From NCBI GenBank assembly GCA_029204225.1, contig CM055110.1:43009862-43073861 (forward strand): DNA of 64,000 nucleotides, in the 5' to 3' direction. Below are positions 25,160-38,011 of this stretch, in pieces (position 1 is the first letter of the stretch; each line of letters begins with the position of its first letter). Position numbers and translations under genes: made by a program. The notes beneath the pieces are model-generated. The model saw only the letters and a list, made by a program, of their open reading frames with translations, did not search any database and had not been told where the DNA came from. This DNA is from Diphasiastrum complanatum. Taxonomy: Eukaryota > Streptophyta > Lycopodiopsida > Lycopodiales > Lycopodiaceae.

Positions 25160-26532
25160 GGTAGTCAAACACACATCAATTCGTTTGTTATTTGCTTATG
25201 CAGTTGCTCATGATCTCAATATCCATATTGTGGATGAGAAAACTGCTTTCTTGCACACAGAAATAGATTTATTCATGGACCAACCACTTGATTTTATAAG
25301 CCAAGAATATCCAAAATTTGGATGTCACATGAATAAAAGCATTTATGGTCTGAAACAAACAGCCAGACAATGGTATAGAAATAAGGACGAAGCACTATGT
25401 TCTTTAGGCTTCGAACCTCTATTCGTTGAATCAAATGTCAATATCAAATATGTCCAAATTGAAATTATCATTTTAGCTGTTTATGTTGATGACACGCTTA
25501 TATTCTCAAGAAAAGATAAATTAATTTTAGATGTCAAAAGAGACATTTCTAGAATATTTGAGATCGCTGACCTAGGAGAAGCAAAAATCTATCTAGGCTT
25601 GCATATTGAGAGAGACTTTGAAGGTGGTAAGTTGTATCTTCAACAACAAAAGTATACTCAAAAAATCATTGAAGACTTTAACATGCTCGAATGCAAAGGT
25701 GTGCATACTCCCATGATACCTAGAACAATACTGAGCAAGGCAGATTGTCCGTAGACTCTCGAAGAAGAGAAGCGAATGGCCAATACACCCTATCATAGGC
25801 TGATTGGATCATTGTTGTATCTTGCAGACAAACCAGACCTGATATAACTCTTGTAATATACAGGCTGAGCCAATTTAATCAGAATCCAGGATCGTTGCAT
25901 TGGAAGTTAGCAAAGAAAGTAGTACAATATCTCCAGAAAACAAAGACTATGGACTGCGTTATTTGAAGGAAGCTGGATCGGATCGAATCTTACCGTGACG
26001 CAAGCTGGACATCCATGAAGGATGATAGCAAAAGTATTTCAGGAGGCTGTACTCTAGCATCTGTCGTAGCCATACTCTGGATAAGCAAGAAGCAAACATC
26101 AGTAGCTCAATCTTCCTATGAGGCTGAATATGTAGTAGCAACTAAGATGGCAAACAAGCTGATATGGATCAAAAAAATGCTGGAAGGGTTTGATGATACT
26201 ATTTCTGAACCTTATGTCTTACTAATGGACAACACTGTAGCAATCTATCTTACGAAAGATCCTGTATTTCATTCAAAAATGAAGCATATAGCTATCAAGT
26301 ATCATGTAATTCGGGACTTAGTCGAAAAGAAGATACGGAAGATAGTCTTCATACCTGTAGAGGAAATGACAACTGATATCTTTACAAAGCCACTCAGTAA
26401 AGCTTTGTTTGAGAAGCAGCGAAGAAGATTGGGGTTAATCCAACTGCCCACTTTGAGAGAAAGCTATAGAACACTTGATCAGACAAATCTTGGCTCTACT
26501 AACAAAGTGCATAGTTTAATTGACAAAGGCTG
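25160..26532 (+). pseudogene. Copia reverse transcriptase-RNase H (probably family B)
   Basis: RT: IHIVDEKTAFLHTEIDLFMD, then the YGLKQTARQWY block, then the catalytic AVYVDDTLIFS (about 25478-25510), then DLGEAKIYLGLHIERD. After a stop at 25752 the thumb continues in another frame. RNase H from 26015 has GGCTLASVVAILWISKKQ, SSYEAEYVVATK and DIFTKPLSKALFEK, ending at 26532. Asp residues of the YVDD box are intact. Position and orientation fit the 3' half of copia B, separated from 17594 by the gypsy insertion. Confidence 0.82.
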
Positions 26533-26579
26533 AGAAACAAATTCGAACTCGAAACATTTCTATTTGTGTTCAAACTTGA

Positions 26580-26680
26580 AAGATTCGTGAAATATATTCT
26601 TGTTGAAACTCAAAAGATTCGCGAACAGGTTCTTGTTGAAACTTGAAAGATTCGCGAACAATATCTTGTCGTGAAATATT
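26580..26680. repeat. Three tandem units of about 34 bp containing TTCGCGAAC
   Basis: AAGATTCG begins at 26580, 26614 and 26647, followed each time by (C/T)G(C/T)GAA and TTCTTGTTGAAA-like text. TCGCGAA-type words continue to about 26900 and recur near 15310, 30527 and 30571. This is probably the start of the LTR downstream of the copia RNase H. Confidence 0.65.
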
Positions 26681-29600
26681 TTGTTTCTTGTTCAAACCTC
26701 GCCTGTCGCAAAACTGTCGCCTATCACGAACAATTCACAAAATATTTTTTATTCTTGTTCAAGCTCAAAACTGTCAATTGTCGCGAACAATTTGCGAAAC
26801 ACGAAGTTGTCGCGACGAGACAAAGTGTTGCGAACAATTCATGAAATACAAAGTTGTCATGAAGTGACAAACTATTGCGAACAATTCGTGAACAGAAATT
26901 ATTTGGGTCTGAAAACAAAACGTTTACTTGAATATCAATCGTCTTAACGGTTAGATCTATTGTTGCAGAATTAAAAGGCCAAAAGACCTGTCTTGCAACA
27001 ATATAAATACATGTGTACTACTCGTTGTAACTCACTCAGTCAGAGAGACACAACGGAGAAATAAGACAACAAGAGATGTATACTGATGATTCAAATTCAG
27101 AATTATAAAAATTTGTTTTTGATCAAAGTTTTTCAATTGTCTAAAATTGTCTCTTAATTCCGCATGTTTTATTCAATCAAAGTAAAACTGTTCTATTAGT
27201 ACATAGACCAGAAACAGACCTGATTGAAGACATTGATATTATTTTGATTTATTCAAACTTTCATCGTGTTTTCTGAGGAAGAATTATTACTATTTTTTTC
27301 TACACACTTGATCAATGAAAAGTGTTTACAAACGAGAACATTACATCTGAAGATTATTCCTATTTTTAAAAGTCGCTAGAGATTGTTTACAAATGCCAAA
27401 GGATTTTTAAAACTTGATGAAAAATCACATGGTCTTGATTTTTTAGGAAAAAAAATGATCAAGCAAGGAGAGTGTCATGTCCTACATGTAATTAGACCAT
27501 GCCCTCAACATTAAGTAAAGCTAATAATGGTCATGGTGCTAAATCAAAGAAGGACCCAATTTCATAATGTAGTTAGTAAGAGGGTGTAAACACCCACACT
27601 ATCTTTGTTAATGGAAGGCTTTGTATTAATGGTGTCAAGGCCCAACTTAGTCTTATAAGGTCCCAAACTCATAGTAGAGGCACAAGGAGCCACTATAAAT
27701 AGTTGAGGTCATGCTAAACTTGGAGGCAATTTTGCATTCACTGAGTTTGAACTCTGTCTAATGAGATTGGGAGCTTCTCTTCAGTATGAGTTATGGCTTT
27801 TTCGATATGGTGGATCATGTGTCAATTCGTTCATGTGAGAACTTGATCATGCTCTAGCTTAAGGCTCTTATGTAATGAATGATCATCTAATCGAAATTAT
27901 TACCCTCCTTTGTCATATTCAGTGAAGCTTCTTCTTTCTTGTCTAGTTTTCTTGATTCTTGTCTATTTTATTAATTTCTTGTTTTATGATGCTAATGTGA
28001 TGTTTGGGAATGGATTAAATGCTACATGACACAAAGTGCAAATTGTGTCAAAATTGATGATCATCATGTCCATTGAATTATTTGCAACAACACTACATTT
28101 GAGCTTGCATTTGAGTTGCATCAACAAAGACAAAATATAATCAATAAAATGGCACTAGGCCAAAATCAAGGGCCAACCAATTCAGATCTTTTAACTTTGT
28201 TATTATTATTATTTTAAGCATCGTTTTTTTAAATCAAGAGTACCATAATTTTTAGATTTGTATAAGTGGGCCAATTTCAAGACAAACTATATGAGTTGAT
28301 ATTTTTGAGCATATTACATGTGAAACAACAATTTAGATATGATGTTTCAAAATAGAGTTTGTTCAATATGCTATGATGTTATTGATTGGCTAGCTTATAA
28401 GACAATCCAAATTTTGCTACTCACATAACAAAGTATGAAGAATGATGATATTTGATGAGAATAAAATGTAGTGTGGTTATTCAATATTGTATTCTTAACC
28501 TACGTAGTGATACAAAAGGCTTAATTTTTCATGAGATGTATGTTTTCTTTGAAAAGAAAATTTTTCTACATTGTAGATGGGATGAGTATTGACTTTACTC
28601 AACATAATAGTGAAGATTAGTAAAATTCAAGTATATTTACCATGTCATTGTTTTACAATTATGATAAACTATATAGTCTTAGAACGATAGTTGTGTTAAG
28701 GTCTAGTACAATCGATAACAACAAAAATGTGTCGTATATTCAACAGAGACCTAAAAGCAATGTACATGCTTCTATTACAATAGACAAAGTCTACGTTTGA
28801 CATAGACTTTGCTAACAATGTCCATGTATGGCATAGATTTTGCTAGAGATCAAGAAATGTCTATTTACATCATAGACTCTGCTATCGATGTTTACAATGA
28901 ACATGGACATTGTTGGAGCTATCTTTGCTTGAGATAGTCTATATTTGCTAAGTAGAATTTTATATCTATTGGAGGCACAAGCATTTCTATGCTGGAAAAG
29001 TTATAAAATATGGATGGCTAATAAAATAACTAAGTTTTTATTGTACATAATATATTTGTTCAAAAAGAACATTCTTATGTTGGTTTTAAAACACAATAAA
29101 TTTGAAAGGAAAAGTCCTTGACAAGACATTCACAAAATTTTGACATCCAAGCTCGTCTAACACAAAATTGTTTGTGGATGAGTTTCATTATGATTTTAGC
29201 ATATAAGATATACATCTTTGAGTAGTTTTTTTATTTTGTTATATTGCTATGTGAAACAAACTTATTGTCATTCAAATACTAGTTATTTGACTTATTGCAC
29301 CTCCGTGCGTCTTTTTTACTTTATGTATTAGAGTTTACAAAATACTACCGCTGCCTTTCATTCAAATGCATATTGTTGAATTTAGCCAAAGATTCTTAAA
29401 TGATATCATTAAAAGGCTACCGACTTAGATCTATACAACATCATTTCAAAAGTTCACACCACCAAAGAAAATTTCATGAAGAATCAAGAGTGAAAATGTA
29501 GAATATATAATAGGTGTAGAATGAAGATCCCTGAGAGAAAATGTTCTTGTATCCACAAATTAGCCATAGATTCAAAATTATTGCTAGTATAACTTCCAAA

Positions 29601-29929
29601 TGTATTTGCATGAGGGTGAATTGAAACAAGTGTCAAAACTCAAGAATTATATCTTTTAGTGATAAGAAAAAGTTTAATATTAAGTGTATTCATGTTTTTC
29701 TGGTATTGTATCAAAATATGAATGATACCATATTCATTACACTCGAGATATGTGCTTCATCTTTATGTATTTCTATGGATAGAAAAGGGCTTTCTACATG
29801 GCTAATTGACCTACAAAAACAAAACAAAAGAATGATACATTATTGTTCCACCTTTTTCTAGAAAAAAAAATTGTTCCATGAATTTTTATGTTTACTCAGT
29901 TTCAAGAGTAGCTTTCTATCAACTTGGAG
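26681..29929. other. Long AT-rich non-coding stretch
   Basis: 26900-27100 has LTR-like traits (AATATAAATACATG TATA-like box, then AACTCACTCAGTCAGAGAG). 27100-29929 has no supported gene. Around 28740-28930 the words CATAGACTTTGCTA and AATGTCCATG are repeated imperfectly. Confidence 0.45.
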
Positions 29930-30495
29930 CTGTGAAGGATTTCAGATCATTCAAGATCCAAATCCATGTCCCTGATCTTTGGTTAAAAAAGGAGCAAATC
30001 AACAATCTTGCCAATGTAGAAAAATCAGCATCTACATACAAAATGAGATGCAAACTTTAAGAGATACTGATCAAACATGAACCAAAACATAAAATATAGA
30101 TGTTTTCCATACAATTACAATACCCTACTATATTTCACATGTGGGGGACCGAAAATAGCAATAAATGATCATTCTACACATAGAATTGCAAGATAACATC
30201 ATGAGAGTGCACCAATGAGTAGTAGAACCCAAAGAGAACCATGTATAATGATGAAATGAGAGAGAGAAGAGAGAAGATCCCTTTCTCCATGAGTTACAAC
30301 AATATATATCAGGTCCAACCCCTACTTTGCCACTTGGCTTTCCCTCCAATATGAAAAACCCTACTATTTTGGGACTAGATTCAGTGTACCCAAGTTCAGC
30401 TTTAAATCTTTCTCGAACTTGACTACCAACTTTCCCACACTTTCAAAAAGTGTTTATTGAATGTATTTTAAACTAACAGAACTTCAAAAAGTTTG
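29930..30495. repeat. Dispersed repeat, copy 2
   Basis: Second copy of the 23685-24250 repeat. Confidence 0.75.
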
Positions 30496-31515
<1,020 letters not shown>

Positions 31516-31564
31516 AACATGAGGAGGATGAGGAGGGAAAGAAAACTCTTTGAGTTCAACAACC

Positions 31565-31723
31565 ATTGATTGCCTTTCTACATCATGATTGGACTTTGCA
31601 CCTCTCATCATGATTGGACCTCATGATTTCCACCTCACAATTTGATTGGGCCTCATAATGTGCACCTCTGAACATGATTGGTCTACATGTAATGCACCTC
31701 TTTAACTGATTGGCCTTGTGATA
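31565..31723 (-). repeat. Probable reversed family A-like LTR piece
   Basis: Words such as TGATTGGACCTCATGATT and TGCACCTCT are the reverse complement of the GGTCCAATAG / GAGGTGCA repeats of LTR A. The same kind of sequence resumes at 35434 (CACCTCTAAATGTGATTGGG) after the TACAC element, so that element probably landed in this LTR. Confidence 0.45.
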
Positions 31724-31728
31724 TACAC
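31724..31728. other. TSD TACAC (left)
   Basis: Pairs with TACAC at 35434-35438 and brackets the copia element between them. Confidence 0.88.
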
Positions 31729-32008
31729 TGCTGAATTCACACGTGTGGGACAGCCTACACATGTATTTTTGATCTCCTAAGCCCAATAATATCATAAAGA
31801 TCAGACTAGCACTGGTTGTCAATAGGAAAGCTGGTCATACAAGAAATATTATTGTGTTACAAGCAAGATATGTCAACAAAACATGAAAGTAAGCATAATA
31901 AATGCCTCAACTCGGCTAGAGAGAGAAAATAGAAAGTACAAAACTCGTGTAGAGAGAGAGGGCACAAAGAGCTTGTCTCCAAATTTGCAATTCACACAAA
32001 TTTCATCG
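31729..32008 (-). repeat. Truncated 3' LTR of the TACAC element
   Basis: Matches 34829-35098; the remainder of the LTR is absent. The junction with integrase is near 32008. Confidence 0.85.
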
Positions 32009-34075
32009 TTTCCAAGGGAATATGGACAAAGCATATGCATCCAAATACTCTAAGGTGATCAACCTTAGGTTTCTTCAAATAAAATGCTTCATATGGTGAC
32101 TTTCCTCCAAGTGCTACATGAGGGAGTCGATTGCAAAGATAGTTTGAACAATTGATGGCCTCACCCCAAAAGTCTTCTGGCAAGGATGCCTCAATTCTAA
32201 TGGTTTTGGCATATTCACACAATGTTCTATTCTTTCTTTCAGCCACCCCATTTTGAGATGGTGTATATGCACAAGAAAACTCCCTTTTAATGCCTTCAAG
32301 CTCACAATAATCATGAAATTTATTGGAAGTGTACTCACCACCTCCATCACTTCTAAGAATCTTGATTTTGTATGAAAATTGCTTTCCAACTAGAGCTTTG
32401 AACTTTAGGAAATAGTCAAACACCATAGACTTTGAAGCTAGAAGATATACCCAAGTAAATCTTGTGAAATCATCAATTAAAGTTACAAATCAAGTAGCAC
32501 CACCCTTGCTCTTTGAAGATGAGAAGTGCACATGCGAGTGTATGAGCTCCAATGGATGTGTAGTCTTGATAGATGACTTTGAAAAAGGCTTCTTATGAGA
32601 CTTAGATATGGCACAAGCCTCACATGGCTTGAAATTCTTGGAGACAAGATTAGGCAAGCCAATAGCTTTGTCTTTCTTGACCATGGGCACCATAGAATAA
32701 TAGTTAGGATGCCCCAACCTTCTATGCCATAGTTCCTCCAAAGACATATGAGAAGCAAAAGCACTATCACAAAAGTTAGCATACTCTTTGGGATCAAGCT
32801 TGTAGATTCCACCATACCTAGACCCAAATGCAAGGATCTCATCATGCTTCCTGATTGTACATATATCAATATTGAAATTCACATCTAGTCCACTATCAAA
32901 CAATTGTCCAGCACTAATAAGATTTTTTGTTAACTTAGGAACAAAAAGTACTTTAGACAGAGAAAGAACTTTTGATGAAGAAAGCTTTAAGGGAATGGTC
33001 CCTATGCCTTCAATAGCACACTGATGATCATTTGTTGTGTAGATGGACTTCTTGGCACCTTCATAAGGTGACATGGATGAAAAAGAATGCTTGGAGCTAC
33101 ACATATGTGAGGAAGCTCCACTGTCGATATACCACGAACGATCCTTCTTGAAAGGTGATGAAGAAAAACTCGAGACCATAAGAGATCCCTATCCATCACT
33201 TGCATGAGCATCTTCCTTCTCTTCATTAGAAATGTTGGCTTGCTTGAATTGACTCTTCTTCTTGAAGCAATTGGTGGCATAATGCCCCTTATTGCCACAA
33301 AAGAAACACTTGATGTTTTTCTTCTTCTTCTTAGATGTGGAAGCTTGAGAGGACTCATCCTCTTCTCCTTTCTCCTTGGAAATAAGATTGTTCTTGCTTG
33401 AAGAGGATTGGTGTTGATTCTTACTTCTTGTCTTGTGCTTCTCTTTGGTAAAGAGAGCTTTACCATCAATGTTGAGAGACAGTCTCTCCATTTTCAAAAG
33501 TTTATACTCGTCTTGATTCGTCAGAAATGCACACTTTGGAGTGCTTCCAAACTTGGTAGCTCCTCCTTAATGGCATAACTCTGAACAAGGTTGTCATATT
33601 CCTCCTTTAACCCATTAAGTATGACTTGAACAAGTTCATTTTGGTTGATGGAGTCTCCTATGCATGACAATTCTCTATGGAGGTCTTTAACTCTCATTAC
33701 ATAAGCTGAAGCACATTCATCACTTCTCTGTACACTTTGAAAAATTTGTTTTCTTAGTGTTAGAAGTCTAGAAGTATTTTTTGCCTCATAGATGGACTTG
33801 AGAGCATCCCAAGCATCTTTGGCATTAGTACAAGCACTAATTTCTCTTAAGATGTCATTTGAGACATTCATCTTAATATAATGCAGAGCCATCCTAGCTC
33901 TCTTTTTGTACTTTGGAATTTCTTGAGGAATTTGTGGTTCTTCTTCAATACCAAGTACAATATCCATCACATTTTGTAGTATTAACACAAATTCCATCCT
34001 AACCTTCCAAATTGAGTAATTGGAGGTTGACAATCTTTCACTTGCTTTTAATAGAAAGACACCCATTGAAGTCAT
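31992..34075 (-). pseudogene. Copia gag-protease-integrase of the TACAC element
   Basis: Gag runs from 34075 (MTSMGVFLLKASERL) with the UBN2-type core through MNVSNDILREI and KDAWDALKSIYEAKN to about 33521. After one stop, the Lys/Ser-rich segment and zinc knuckle CFFCGNKGHYATNC follow (about 33311-33270). The protease has SWYIDSGASSHMC (about 33145). Integrase has HRRLGHPNYYS and CEACAISKSHKKPF, then after a break near 32490 LRSDGGGEYTS and YTPSQNGVAERKNR (about 32365-32240). It stops near 31992 at the deletion. The frame is mostly preserved, with breaks near 33505, 33185 and 32490. Confidence 0.88.
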
Positions 34076-34815
34076 AAAGAATGATGGAAATCAAAAAAGA
34101 TGGATGAAAAAAATTGCTTATCTTCTCACTATAGGAACCAATTAAGGACAAAAAACCAAATCCTATGTAAGACAAAGCAAAAAACTGTGAGATAGATCTC
34201 ACTAGCTTGACAATCTCTCTAAAACAAGATTTGAATCATCAAAAAAGATGAAGTATGGCAAATGTTATGGTTCTCTGAATTTGACACGTGTGAAATACTC
34301 CAAAAATGTCAAATTGACTCAAATACAATCTATTTGTATGGAACAATTTGTCTAGAACCTATAAATTTTGTCTAAATCACATATAGATGAGATTGGTCAA
34401 CTTCTGGATGATTTTTGTGATCATTCAAGCAATAAATGACATGTACTCATGATTTGCCACAAGTCTAGGTGCCCTACCTACAACTCTTCAAAAGCTTATA
34501 ACTTCTGATTGGCTTATCCAAATGATTCAAATTGCATCGGATTCTACACATTTCTAGCTTTCTGGTGGGCTAATTTGCATGAAATTTGGATCTGACGTGA
34601 GAGAGAACCACCAAACTGAAAATGGGTGGATTTCACACGTGCCAGCACCTACAATTCCGTACAGTACCTGATCTGGACCATTCAAAGTGGTTTGAAGCTC
34701 TAAAATCACCAGAAAACTGCAAACTAGCTAGAAAGTATAATCTAGACCATTCCTAGCTTGAAATCTGATCAAATCTGCAAACTTTTTTATTAGGTTTTTT
34801 TGTAAATCTTAGGTA

Positions 34816-34828
34816 GGCTCTAATACCA
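34816..34828 (-). other. Primer-binding site TGGTATTAGAGCC
   Basis: The minus strand reads TGGTATTAGAGCC, immediately after the LTR end TTCAGCA. Confidence 0.9.
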
Positions 34829-35433
34829 TGCTGAATTCACACGTGTGGGACGGCCTACACATGTATTTTTTATCTCCTAAGCCCAATAATACCATAAAGA
34901 TCAGACTAGCATTGGTTGTCAATAGGAAAGCTAATCATACAAGAACTATTATTGTGTTACAAGCAAGATCTATCAACAAAACATGAAACTAGGCATAATA
35001 AATGCCTCAACTTGCCTAGAGAGAGAAAATAGAAAGTACAAAACTCGTGTAGAGAGAGGAGCTTGTCTCCAAATTTGCAATTCACACAAATTTCATCATC
35101 TTCTCAATGAGAGTACATCACATATATATATAGATCCATGGACTCTCCTCCTACTTTGAGTTGAATTGGAGTTGTGAATCCACCTCTCAAGCTATCTAGA
35201 CTTATTCAAGCCACCTCACTATGTCTAATTGTGCCACCTAGTCTTTTCATGCATTAAATGTGGCATGTAAAGTACAAATGGAAATTCCTATGGTAGCTCG
35301 AGTTTCTACTTCTACCTACCTTGAATATTTTATTCTAAGATGGGTCTTTACTAAGCCAAAAGAGCTTAATTCATCTTTGGCATTTTTAGGACCCCTACTC
35401 AAACATTAGATAGATTTTTCCAATATTTTGACA
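34829..35433 (-). repeat. 5' LTR of the TACAC element
   Basis: 605 bp. On the minus strand it runs TGTCAAAATATTGG to TGAATTCAGCA. Other copies: 31729-32008 (truncated), 13039-13554 (fragment), and a 33-bp scrap at 42508-42540. Confidence 0.9.
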
Positions 35434-35438
35434 TACAC
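35434..35438. other. TSD TACAC (right)
   Basis: Partner of 31724-31728. Confidence 0.88.
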
Positions 35439-35893
35439 CTCTAAATGTGATTGGGCCAAATGCATGTATTTCAATCCTAACATTATGTGACAAATGTCAC
35501 TACCTCACTAGAACTCAAGTTAGTGCTTTCCAGTTTTATAATTTTTGTCTCAATCGGAGCTATAGTTAAAAAGCTATACTATCTCTAATGATAAATTCCA
35601 TATTATACTATGAATAACATGTCATGCATACGGGCTGCCCTTGACGCCGAGAATTATAGTGTTATTAAGAAAAACTTTTTTCCAATTTCAATGAGCTACA
35701 TTATGTAGATTTCAAATTTGAGTGTTTTGATTGGTATATGTAAAGATTATTAAAATATTATTTTCCTATCTCAAGTTTGGGGTCATGTCCATGGTGATTT
35801 CCACTAAAATTCATGTTGTACATAAAAGGAGTGTGAATTGAGCACATATCCTTCTAGTGTAGCTCGGATTTGAGTTAGATAGGTTCAATTATA
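35439..35893. other. Unassigned sequence
   Basis: The first part continues the reversed LTR A-like piece. The rest has no recognised feature before the copia RT begins. Confidence 0.35.
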
Positions 35894-36961
35894 ATGACAT
35901 GCAAATGTTTAGATAGCATGCAAAGTTTTACTGTATGCATGCAAGCCACATGCAATCACTGTGTTGTTGATAGCAATATTGTCATCCTTCTAATTTATGT
36001 TGATGACATTATTCTTTGTGGAAGTTGTATCAAGCTAGTTGATGAAACTAAGCTAGCACTTGGATGTGAGTTTAAAATGCAAGATCTAGGAGAGATGCAT
36101 TACATCCTAGGCCTTGAAATTGATTTTTATGAAAATCATGTCTTTATATGCCAATCTAGATATGCTCACTCTATGTTGAAAAAACTCCATATGGAAAATT
36201 CTAAGAGCATAGATACTCCAATGGAGCAAATTGTAAAAGATCCTAATAAAGGTGATGAAAGATCCTTTGAGGACATCACACTTTTTAGGAGTCTTGTAGA
36301 CTCCTGGATTTGGCTTACCATTACTAGGCCCGATCTAAGTTTTTGTGTGCACAAATTGAGTCAATTTATGCAAGATCCTAAGATCCATCATTGGAAGATG
36401 GCCAAGAGGATCCTAAGATATGTATCTTCATCTTGTGATTATGGTCTACTTTATAAAAGTGAAGATCTATCCATTGTTGGCTACTCGGATTCGGACTTTG
36501 CAAGTGACAAGATGGATCGAAAGTTTATTAGTGCATACACTATCTTTCTTGGAGGCAATCTAATACCTTGGCTTTTCAAAAAGCAAGATACTATATCTCT
36601 CTCTTCATGTGAGGCCAAGTACAAAGCACTCACTACAACTACCAAAGAGGTGCTTTGAATCAAGAGGTTATTAATGGAGTTAAAGTGCATCAAGGAAGAT
36701 GATCTACCAATGATCAAGTGTGACAACATCTCGGCCCAAGCTCTTGCCAATAATCTCATATTTCATGCAAGAAGCAAGCACATAGAAGTGGCACACCATT
36801 TTGTGAGAGAAAAGCTTATTGGTAGAGAAATCTATTTGGAGCATGTCAACTCGTCCTCTTGTATTGCCGATCTACTCACCAAGCCTTTGAGGAAAAGTGC
36901 TTCCATCAAGCATAGATCTAACCTTGGAGCTATATCAAGATCAATGCTTAAATCTTCATAG
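35894..36961 (+). pseudogene. Copia family A reverse transcriptase-RNase H (3' part)
   Basis: RT palm with LLIYVDDIILCG (about 35990-36025, YVDD intact), DLGEMHYILGLEID, and LVDSWIWLTITRPDLSF. RNase H follows with GYSDSDFASDKMD, then SSCEAKYKAL and, after a stop at 36656, CDNISAQALANN, HIEVAHHFVREK and ADLLTKPL to 36961. The N-terminal fingers of RT are missing. The coding end lies 15 bp from an LTR, in the order expected for a 3' end. Confidence 0.85.
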
Positions 36962-36976
36962 ATAATTTTTTAGGAG

Positions 36977-37674
36977 TGTGAAGAATTAAAAAAGATTATC
37001 TATGTTAGATATAGGGATCTTATATTTTTTATATCAAGCATCTAGGTGTAGGATGTTGATAGGGTCAAATTTGGCATAGATGGCAAATTATGCATTTCCA
37101 TTTGTAATGCCACTACTGAGCCAAAATAGAGTAAGAGGCTAAACTCGTGCCAATTAGAGTGTAGACAAGTGTAATGTTTTTGTTTGATGAATTCTAAGAG
37201 GTCCAATAGGATTTAGAGGTGGAACCATGTGAGGTCCAATAGGAATTTGAGGTTTTCTCAAAAATAGTCCAATAGAATTAAGAGGTGCATGGATCACAAT
37301 CATAGTTAAGCATAGTGGTAGCTCGTGGATCTACTAGTATCATTGTACTCCTCATTTGGATCTAATTGGTTTTGGGAATTGAGTGGATTTTGAGTGTTAT
37401 TGGATTTCTAGCTTTCTCTCTCTACCCGAGAGCTCATGATGATTTTCTCTCTCTACCTCATTAGAGCAGCTTGTTTTTACTTAGAATAATTTTTTAATAC
37501 TTCCCACACGTGTGAGTGAGAGTTGGAAGTGATTGAATGCGTGTAGTAGTGTGTTTTTTCCATAGGATCAAAGATAGGTCTTGAATCTCAATCTAGTCTT
37601 GATCTTGGTACATCTACACACCTTAGGAGATCACAAGTACATGTTGTGGACACTCCACACGTGTGAAATCTACA
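36977..37674 (+). repeat. Copia family A LTR (3' copy)
   Basis: 698 bp, TGTGAAGAATTAAAAAAG to AAATCTACA, matching LTR 11944-12645. A short purine run (AGGAG) precedes it. The right flank TGGCATTCTAAGC does not repeat CTCAC. It vaguely resembles a mutated Met primer site, so this LTR might instead have been a 5' LTR or a recombinant. Confidence 0.85.
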
Positions 37675-38011
37675 TGGCATTCTAAGCATCAAGAAATGAG
37701 TGTTTCTTGATTCTTGGACTGTCAAATGTTGTTAGGAATCTAGTTTCTTGTTTTCTAGTTTCTTGTTTCTTGTTCAGTAGTTAATCTTGTTCTTGATTGA
37801 TTTCTGATTCAGTAGATAGTGGTAGGTCTGCTTCCTGCTCCAAAACGTTGATCCTCTTGAGCTAAAGATGGTTACATGGTCGGTTTCTGCATGTAGTTGA
37901 GCATCGAAACTATGTCTCCCACTAACAGACTAGGAAATCCAGGCTGAAATCTGAGTAACGCTCATGCTTTGTAGCTGTTCTAATAAGAAGAAAAACCATA
38001 AAGAACCATAA
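37675..38011. other. Non-coding, no gene seen
   Basis: TTCTTGTTTCTAG-type low-complexity text around 37740-37800; nothing else. Confidence 0.4.

Larger units (their letters stand above)
31729..35433 (-). mobile_element. Copia element with TACAC TSD, 3' half of pol deleted
   Basis: On the minus strand: 5' LTR (35433-34829), primer site, leader, gag, zinc knuckle, protease, integrase core, then an abrupt join at about 32008 into a truncated 3' LTR (about 32008-31729). RT and RNase H and about 325 bp of the 3' LTR are missing. The bracketing TACAC pair shows that the deletion happened inside an already inserted copy. Confidence 0.88.
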
